Assembly: GCF_900176645.1 (NCBI RefSeq)
Contig: NZ_FXAN01000036.1
Location: 46,448-110,447, forward strand
DNA from: Burkholderia singularis
GTDB lineage: Bacteria; Pseudomonadota; Gammaproteobacteria; Burkholderiales; Burkholderiaceae
Length of the DNA: 64,000 nt
Reading direction: 5' to 3'
Numbering within the stretch: the first letter of the stretch is position 1; each line of letters begins with the position of its first letter. A model generated the notes under the pieces. That model was not told the DNA's origin, did not search any database, and worked only from the letters and a program-made list of their open reading frames with translations. Of this stretch, positions 58,544 to 64,000 are shown one piece after another. The translations under genes were made by a program, and so were the position numbers.

Positions 58544-60034
58544 TTAGCGCAGCCGCACGAGCGTCGACTTCAGCTCGGTGTACTTCTCCAGCGCGTGCAA
58601 CGACTTGTCGCGGCCGTTGCCCGATTGCTTATAACCGCCGAACGGGAAATTCATGTCACCCCCTTCGTCGTAGCAATTGACCCATACCGTGCCGGCGCGC
58701 AAGCGTCGCGCCACCTCGTGCGCGGTCGTCAGATTCGCTGTCCATACCGCCGCGCCCAGCCCGTATTCGCTGTCGTTCGCGATACGCACCGCATCGTCGA
58801 GCGAATCGAACGTGATCATCGACAGCACCGGCCCGAAAATCTCCTCGCGCGCGATCTTCGTATCGGGCGTCGTATCGAACACGGTCGGCTCGATATAAAA
58901 ACCGCCGCTCGTCTCGTTCACACGCGCCCCGCCGAACACCAGCTTCGCTTCGCTGCGGCCCGCGTCGATATAGCTGAGCACGCGATCGAGCTGAACCCGA
59001 TCGACGATCGCGCCCATCGAGACGGCCGGGTCGAGCGGGTTGCCCGGCGCATACGCACGCGCCGCCGCGGCGAGCTTCTCGACGAACGCCTCCTTGATAT
59101 CGCGATGCACGAGCAGCCGCGAGCCCGCCGTGCACATCTCACCCATGTTGTAGAAGATCGCGCCGGCCGCCGCTTTCGCGGCCCGGTCGAGATCCGGGCA
59201 ATCGGGCAGCACGATGTTCGGCGACTTGCCGCCGAGTTCGAGCCATACGCGCTTCAGGTTCGATTGGCCTGCGTACTGCATGATCAGTTTGCCGACCGCG
59301 GTCGAGCCAGTGAACGCGAGACAATCGACGTCGCCATGCAACGCCAACAGCTTGCCGGGCTCGCCGCCGCCCGGCAGCACGTTGAACACGCCGGCGGGAA
59401 TGCCAGCGTCGTGGGCAAGCTGCGCGATCCGGATCGCAGTGAGCGGCGATTTCTCCGAAGGCTTCAGCACGACGCTGTTGCCGGCGGCAAGCGCAGGGCC
59501 GAATTTCCACGACGCCATCAGGATCGGAAAATTCCACGGCACCACCGCGGCAATCACGCCAAGCGGCTCGCGCGTGACTAGTCCGACGAGATGATGATCA
59601 GCCGGCACCACCTCGCCCCCGACCTTGTCGATCGCCTCAGCGAACCATTCGACGCAGTAGGCGGCACCCGGCACGTCAACCGTCGTGGTATCGCCGATCG
59701 GTTTGCCCGCATCGAGTGTTTCGAGCAGTGCCAATTCATCCAAATGCTCGCGAATCAGCGCGGCCCAGCGAAGCAGCTTCGCCTTGCGCTCACGCGGATT
59801 CAGGCCCGCCCATACCTGCGCTTCGAACGCGCGGCGCGCCGCGGCAACCGCCGCATCCACGTCCGCTGCGCCGCAATCGGCGATCTTCGCCAGCACTCGG
59901 CCATCGATCGGGCTCACGCAATCGAACGTCTTGCCGGACTGCGCGTCGCGGTAGGCACCATCGATAAATGCCCGGCCTTCGATCGCGAGCGACGCAGCCT
60001 TGTCCTGCCAATACGCCAAAGTCTTCTTTTCCAT
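58544..60034 (-). CDS. puuC: Gamma-glutamyl-gamma-aminobutyraldehyde dehydrogenase (aldehyde dehydrogenase)
   Basis: A 496-residue NAD(P)-dependent aldehyde dehydrogenase of the PuuC/AldH type: MEKKTLAYWQDKAASLAIEGR start, PWNFPILMASWKFGPALAAG, FTGSTAVGK, catalytic E266 in LELGGKSPN and C301 in GEMCTAGSR, and the PFGGYKQSGNGRDKS end. It oxidises gamma-glutamyl-gamma-aminobutyraldehyde in the glutamylated putrescine pathway. It lies 132 nt upstream of speB and 77 nt downstream of the puuR-like regulator, all on the same strand. Confidence 0.9.
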   Translation of the reverse strand: MEKKTLAYWQDKAASLAIEGRAFIDGAYRDAQSGKTFDCVSPIDGRVLAKIADCGAADVDAAVAAARRAFEAQVWAGLNPRERKAKLLRWAALIREHLDELALLETLDAGKPIGDTTTVDVPGAAYCVEWFAEAIDKVGGEVVPADHHLVGLVTREPLGVIAAVVPWNFPILMASWKFGPALAAGNSVVLKPSEKSPLTAIRIAQLAHDAGIPAGVFNVLPGGGEPGKLLALHGDVDCLAFTGSTAVGKLIMQYAGQSNLKRVWLELGGKSPNIVLPDCPDLDRAAKAAAGAIFYNMGEMCTAGSRLLVHRDIKEAFVEKLAAAARAYAPGNPLDPAVSMGAIVDRVQLDRVLSYIDAGRSEAKLVFGGARVNETSGGFYIEPTVFDTTPDTKIAREEIFGPVLSMITFDSLDDAVRIANDSEYGLGAAVWTANLTTAHEVARRLRAGTVWVNCYDEGGDMNFPFGGYKQSGNGRDKSLHALEKYTELKSTLVRLR

Positions 60035-60111
60035 CGGAATGCCTCATCAGGTTTGACTCGCCGCGACGATTCCGCTTCGGCGCGACGACGGTGAACGGCG
60101 TCTGCGTGCCG

Positions 60112-60663
60112 TCAGAATGTAGGGGGCGAATTCGCCGACACGACCTCACAAACGTCATCCGCACTGGGGTTGCGAAAACGGTGCGGCAAACGGCTTTCGA
60201 AGTAGTAGCTGTCGCCGGGGTCGAGCAGCCAGGTCGTGCCGTCCACGGTCAACTCGATCTGCCCGGACACCACCACGCCGCCTTCATGCCCCGCATGCGT
60301 GAGCATTTCCGGGCCGGTGTCGGCCAGCGGCTGATACACCTCGCGCATGATGCACATATTGCGGTCCTTCACGCCCGAGCCGGCCAGATAGAACTCGATC
60401 GCCCCATTGCCGAGGTTCGGCATCTCGTTGCGGCGCGAAACCACCGAACGATCCTCATCGACCTCGAACGTGAAAAATTCCGCCAGGCTCATCGGAATGC
60501 ACTCGAGCAATTTCTTCAGCGATCCTACCGAAGGGCTGACGCGATTCTGCTCGATCAGCGAGATGGTGCCGTTCGTCACGCCGGCGCGCTTGGCAAGCTC
60601 GCGTTGTGACAGGCCATGCTTCTTGCGGACGTGGCGCAGGCGAGCGGCGACTTCAGTGGACAT
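60112..60663 (-). CDS. puuR: XRE-cupin transcriptional regulator, PuuR-like
   Basis: A 183-residue regulator with an XRE helix-turn-helix at about 5-60 (RLRHVRKKHGLSQRELAKRAG, NGTISLIEQNRVSPSVGSLKK) and a C-terminal cupin at about 110-175 (HEGGVVVSGQIELTVDG, LDPGDSYYFESRLPHRFRN). This two-domain build and the neighbourhood match PuuR, the putrescine-responsive repressor. Start ATG 60661-60663. It is divergent from puuD-puuA and upstream of puuC, so it probably controls both directions. Confidence 0.88.
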   Translation of the reverse strand: MSTEVAARLRHVRKKHGLSQRELAKRAGVTNGTISLIEQNRVSPSVGSLKKLLECIPMSLAEFFTFEVDEDRSVVSRRNEMPNLGNGAIEFYLAGSGVKDRNMCIMREVYQPLADTGPEMLTHAGHEGGVVVSGQIELTVDGTTWLLDPGDSYYFESRLPHRFRNPSADDVCEVVSANSPPTF

Positions 60664-61653
60664 CGATAGAGATTCCGGCACGATGGATAGAGATCGGTGA
60701 CAGTGATGAACGGGAACCGACGGGCGAACCGAGAGGGGCAGCACGCGTGTCGAATATTCTAATCACTTTCGATTATTTTCCGTCGGTAGAAACCCTGCAA
60801 GCCGTTCGAAATAATGGACACCGACACGACGTGAGTTACCCCGAAAAATGCGTGCTTTTTGCGTCAGACAAACCAGTAATATCAGGGAAGATCCGGCCAT
60901 AAAGATTTTAGAAAAACGTTGACGCCAATTTTGGCTCGTATATGCTGGGTCCCAGGTCAGCGTCATGCCATCGTCATACATCGTGTATCGCATTATGACG
61001 GTATCCGAAGCATTTGCCGGATGACGATCATGCCGCCACCCCGTCGCCCCGATTTATTAAACACCCAAGGTGTTCAATGAAACGAGGCGTCGAATACTTT
61101 CAACGTCACCAGTCGAGTGTAATCGTGAGAGTCCGTGGCCCTCTGGTAAGGTGGGATCGAAGTCAAGTGGCGTGCCGTTTGCGCCAAGACCTCGCTCTGC
61201 CCGACGGAAGCAGCGGCGCGTCAGCTCCTCGCCTGCTTCCATCCATCTTCACTATCCTGTCCCGTCGCTCGGTACGACGTCATAACGCCGTCTCCGCACG
61301 CGCCTATATCGCCGTGCATACCGACGAAGTCGCTTCGCTATTGCCATAGCGCCTCCTACTTTCTGACAAGGTTCGCTGCGAACGTGCGTCGTGCGCCCGA
61401 TCGGCGTGCGGATGCACATCGCCGGTGCGCGTGCGTTCGACGAACGTCGGTGTGTCGCGCGTCCGGCAGCCGTCCCTGAATCACTTCGTCGTGCGTTATG
61501 CGGCTGCCGGCCGATCGCCTGCGCATGCCCGCCGCGCACCCCTTTATTTACGGCTTTGCCTGCCATGCAAGGCCGTTGGGCTCTGTCACGCCCGCGATCC
61601 GGCGCCTACCGTCAGGTTGATCGCCATCCGGGCATGAATGGAACGTAAAAGTC
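60664..61653. other. 1-kb divergent region between puuR and puuD
   Basis: No convincing gene. A 76-codon minus-strand frame (60763-60993) has a hydrophobic stretch but no ribosome site. The part 60750-61070 is AT-rich relative to its surroundings and contains TTTAGAAAAACGTTGACG and ATTATGACGGTATCC. PuuR operators and promoters for both directions should lie here, but I could not define them. Confidence 0.4.
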
Positions 61654-62454
61654 ATGCAGAGAAAACCACTGATCGGAATCACCGCCGACAAGACAATGAT
61701 CGGCGTGCATCCATCGCATGTCGTCGGCGAGAAATACATCACGGCTATCGTCGATGGCGCCGATGCCGTCGCGATGCTGGTCCCGGCGCTCGGCACACGG
61801 CAAGCAGCGGACGACATCGTTGCCGCCGTCGACGGCCTGCTCTTCACTGGCAGCTACTCGAACGTCGAACCGCATCGCTACGGCGCTCCCCCGAGTGCGC
61901 CGGACACGCTGCACGATCCCGCCCGCGATGCGACGACGCTGCCGTTGCTGCGCGCGGCGGTCGATGTCGGCGTGCCCGTGCTCGCGATCTGCCGCGGCCT
62001 CCAGGAAATGAACGTCGTGTTCGGCGGCACGCTGCACCAGCAGGTTCATGCGGTCGACGGCTTTGCCGATCACCGCGAGAACAAGCACGACACGCTCGAC
62101 GTTCAGTACGGGCCCGCGCACGCCATCCGGCTCACGGCAGGCGGCTTGTTGCAGCGCATTGCCGGCGGCATGGCCCAGGCGCAGGTGAATTCACTGCACA
62201 GCCAGGGCATCGCCCAACCGGGTGCCGCGCTCGCGGTCGAGGCGACGGCGCCCGACGGATTGATCGAGGCAATCAGCGTACCCGGCACACCGGCTTTCGC
62301 GCTCGGCCTGCAATGGCACCCGGAATGGAAATACGCGAGCGATCCGCTGTCGAGCGCGATCTTCCGCGCATTCGGAGCTGCATGCCAAGAACGGATGCTC
62401 GCCCGAATGCGCAACGATGCCGACCAGCCGCCCGTGCGCCCGATTTGCGCATGA
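61654..62454 (+). CDS. puuD: Gamma-glutamyl-gamma-aminobutyrate hydrolase
   Basis: A 266-residue class-I glutamine-amidotransferase-like hydrolase with nucleophile C113 in AICRGLQEMNVVFGG, H222/E224 in QWHPEW and the start MQRKPLIGITADKT. It releases GABA from gamma-glutamyl-GABA, the last step of the glutamylated putrescine route. puuA follows 25 nt downstream. Confidence 0.92.
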   Translation: MQRKPLIGITADKTMIGVHPSHVVGEKYITAIVDGADAVAMLVPALGTRQAADDIVAAVDGLLFTGSYSNVEPHRYGAPPSAPDTLHDPARDATTLPLLRAAVDVGVPVLAICRGLQEMNVVFGGTLHQQVHAVDGFADHRENKHDTLDVQYGPAHAIRLTAGGLLQRIAGGMAQAQVNSLHSQGIAQPGAALAVEATAPDGLIEAISVPGTPAFALGLQWHPEWKYASDPLSSAIFRAFGAACQERMLARMRNDADQPPVRPICA

Positions 62455-62479
62455 GCCGGCAGACCCAACGAGAACAATC

Positions 62480-63814
62480 ATGAACGAAATCGACGAATTC
62501 CTGAAAAAGCATCGGATTACTGAAGTAGAAGCCATCATCCCCGACATGGCGGGCATCGCGCGCGGCAAGATCATTCCGCGCAGCAAGTTCGAAACCGGCG
62601 AATCGATGCGGCTGCCTCAAGCCGTGATGATCCAAACTGTTACCGGCGACTACCCGGAGGACGGCACGCTCACCGGCGTGACCGACCCCGACATGGTGTG
62701 CTTGCCCGACGCATCGACCATCCGCCTGATTCCGTGGGCGGTCGATCCAACCGCGCAAGTGATCCACGATTGCGTACATTTCGATGGCACGCCCGTCGAA
62801 ATCTCGCCGCGCCGCGTGCTGCGCCGCGTGCTGGAGCTGTACAAGGCGAAGGGCTGGAAGCCGGTGATCGCGCCGGAACTCGAGTTCTATCTGGTCGACA
62901 TGAATAAAGATCCGGATCTGCCGCTTGCGCCGCCGGTCGGCCGCACCGGCCGGCCGGAGACGGGACGGCAATCCTATTCGATCGAGGCGGTCAACGAATT
63001 CGACCCGCTCTTCGAGGACATCTACGAGTACTGCGAAGTACAGGACCTCGAAGTGGACACCCTGATTCACGAGGTCGGCGCCGCGCAGATGGAGATCAAT
63101 TTCCTGCACGGCGATCCGCTGAACCTCGCGGATCGCGTGTTCCTCTTCAAGCGCACGGTACGCGAGGCCGCGCTGCGTCATCATATGTATGCGACGTTCA
63201 TGTCCAAGCCGATGGAAAACGAGCCCGGCTCGGCAATGCACGTGCATCAAAGCATCGTCGACGAGGAAACCGGCCAGAACATCTTCACCGCGGCCGATGG
63301 CAGTCCGACCGAGATGTTCCATGCATACATCGCGGGCTTGCAAAAATACACCCCGGCGCTGATGCCGATCTTCGCGCCGTACATCAATTCATACCGGCGG
63401 CTGTCGCGCTTCATGGCCGCGCCGATCAACGTGCAGTGGGGCTATGACAACCGCACCGTCGGTTTCCGGATTCCGCACTCGTCGCCGGCGTCGCGCCGTA
63501 TCGAGAACCGGATCCCGGGCGTCGACTGCAATCCGTATCTGGCGATCGCCGGCACGCTCGCAGCCGGTTATCTCGGCATGACCCAGCGTTTGAGGCCGAC
63601 CGAGCCGCTCGTCAGCGACGGTTACAGCCTGCCGTATCAGCTGCCGCGCAATCTGGAAGAAGGCCTGACGCTGATGACATCCTGCGGGCCGCTCGCGGAA
63701 ATGCTCGGCGAGAAGTTCGTGAAAGCGTACCTCGCGTTGAAGGAAACGGAATACGAAGCATTTTTCCGCGTGATCAGTTCATGGGAGCGCAAGCATTTGT
63801 TGCTGCATGTCTGA
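62480..63814 (+). CDS. puuA: Glutamate-putrescine ligase (glutamine-synthetase family)
   Basis: A 444-residue glutamine-synthetase-fold ligase. MNEIDEFLKKHRITEVEAI start, APELEFYLVD and GAAQMEINFLHGDP supply metal and glutamate ligands, SAMHVHQSIVD carries the conserved HxH, and FRIPHSSPASRRIENR is the ATP/glutamate region. Gamma-glutamylation protects putrescine before oxidation. The neighbours puuD, puuC and puuR favour putrescine as acceptor. ATG 62480 was chosen; the longer frame from 62417 overlaps the end of puuD. Confidence 0.92.
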   Translation: MNEIDEFLKKHRITEVEAIIPDMAGIARGKIIPRSKFETGESMRLPQAVMIQTVTGDYPEDGTLTGVTDPDMVCLPDASTIRLIPWAVDPTAQVIHDCVHFDGTPVEISPRRVLRRVLELYKAKGWKPVIAPELEFYLVDMNKDPDLPLAPPVGRTGRPETGRQSYSIEAVNEFDPLFEDIYEYCEVQDLEVDTLIHEVGAAQMEINFLHGDPLNLADRVFLFKRTVREAALRHHMYATFMSKPMENEPGSAMHVHQSIVDEETGQNIFTAADGSPTEMFHAYIAGLQKYTPALMPIFAPYINSYRRLSRFMAAPINVQWGYDNRTVGFRIPHSSPASRRIENRIPGVDCNPYLAIAGTLAAGYLGMTQRLRPTEPLVSDGYSLPYQLPRNLEEGLTLMTSCGPLAEMLGEKFVKAYLALKETEYEAFFRVISSWERKHLLLHV

Positions 63815-63848
63815 TCCGACGCACTGCCATATCGATACAGGAGTCAAG

Positions 63849-64000
63849 ATGAGTTATCAATCGAACGAATCGGTGTGGGTTCGGCCCGCAGCGAACGCAC
63901 GAGCCGAACAACGCACGAGCGCCGAATACCGCGAGCTGGACGCGGCACACCACCTGCACCCGTTCTCGGACATGGGCGCGCTCAACCGCGCGGGCAGCCG
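63849..64000 (+). CDS. spuC: Class-III aminotransferase, probable putrescine/diamine-pyruvate transaminase (N-terminus, cut by edge)
   Basis: ATG 63849-63851 follows AGGAG by 6 nt and opens a frame running off the right edge (50 codons). The visible AEYRELDAAHHLHPFSDMGAL matches the N-terminus of SpuC-type class-III aminotransferases, which deaminate putrescine or its gamma-glutamyl form. It starts 34 nt after puuA on the same strand. The PLP site lies outside the window. Confidence 0.8.
   Translation, partial: MSYQSNESVWVRPAANARAEQRTSAEYRELDAAHHLHPFSDMGALNRAGS

Noticed and set aside
60763..60993. 76-codon frame with a hydrophobic stretch between puuR and puuD
   Set aside because: No ribosome site and no similarity; likely a chance frame in AT-richer intergenic DNA.

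Overview
The window looks like a Burkholderia-type beta-proteobacterial replicon. Third codon positions are very GC-rich, and the gene set fits: fused amino-acid ABC transporters, an AA10 lytic polysaccharide monooxygenase, an extra GroES/GroEL pair, a B12-dependent ribonucleotide reductase and the proteobacterial transglutaminase/ATP-grasp/alpha-E locus. The dense mix of accessory metabolism suggests a secondary chromosome, but this is inference. All assignments come from reading translations by eye; no database search was run.

Layout. 1-1023: start of an exported alginate-lyase-like gene and a decayed stretch next to selC. 1024-10174: a complete selenocysteine and formate dehydrogenase unit on the minus strand (fdoG with in-frame UGA, fdoH, fdoI, fdhE, selA, selB, then tRNA-Sec). 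10461-18588: a minus-strand organosulfur (S-substituted cysteine type) uptake and oxidation operon with three luciferase-like monooxygenases, two binding proteins, a fused permease-ATPase and a GNAT acetyltransferase. 19644-23015: a 1,123-residue protein with an interrupted BKACE (DUF849) domain behind a 1-kb AT-rich leader. 23086-24600: acetate/succinate CoA-transferase.

24966-32536 is the most interesting block. Seven plus-strand genes, most overlapping by ATGA, encode a CDP-alcohol phosphatidyltransferase, a 2OG-Fe(II) oxygenase, a lipid-type membrane protein, a nucleotidyltransferase, a PEP mutase-nucleotidyltransferase fusion, phosphonopyruvate decarboxylase and 2-aminoethylphosphonate transaminase. 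I read it as a phosphonolipid pathway: PEP to phosphonopyruvate to phosphonoacetaldehyde to 2-AEP to CMP-AEP to an AEP-headgroup lipid, possibly hydroxylated. An AT-rich orphan gene of unknown function (33228-33776) follows.

34032-44719 is a six-gene minus-strand transglutaminase / circularly permuted ATP-grasp / alpha-E locus; one transglutaminase has Ser in place of the catalytic Cys. A near-perfect Fur box follows, with a small Cys-rich gene, an AA10 LPMO, ahpC-ahpF, a YcaC-type hydrolase divergent from a LysR regulator, and nrdJ. Then come an ABC-permease relic, groES-groEL under a perfect CIRCE, and agmatinase. The window ends in a putrescine-catabolism locus (puuC and puuR on minus; puuD, puuA and the start of spuC on plus), consistent with arginine/agmatine to putrescine to succinate flux.
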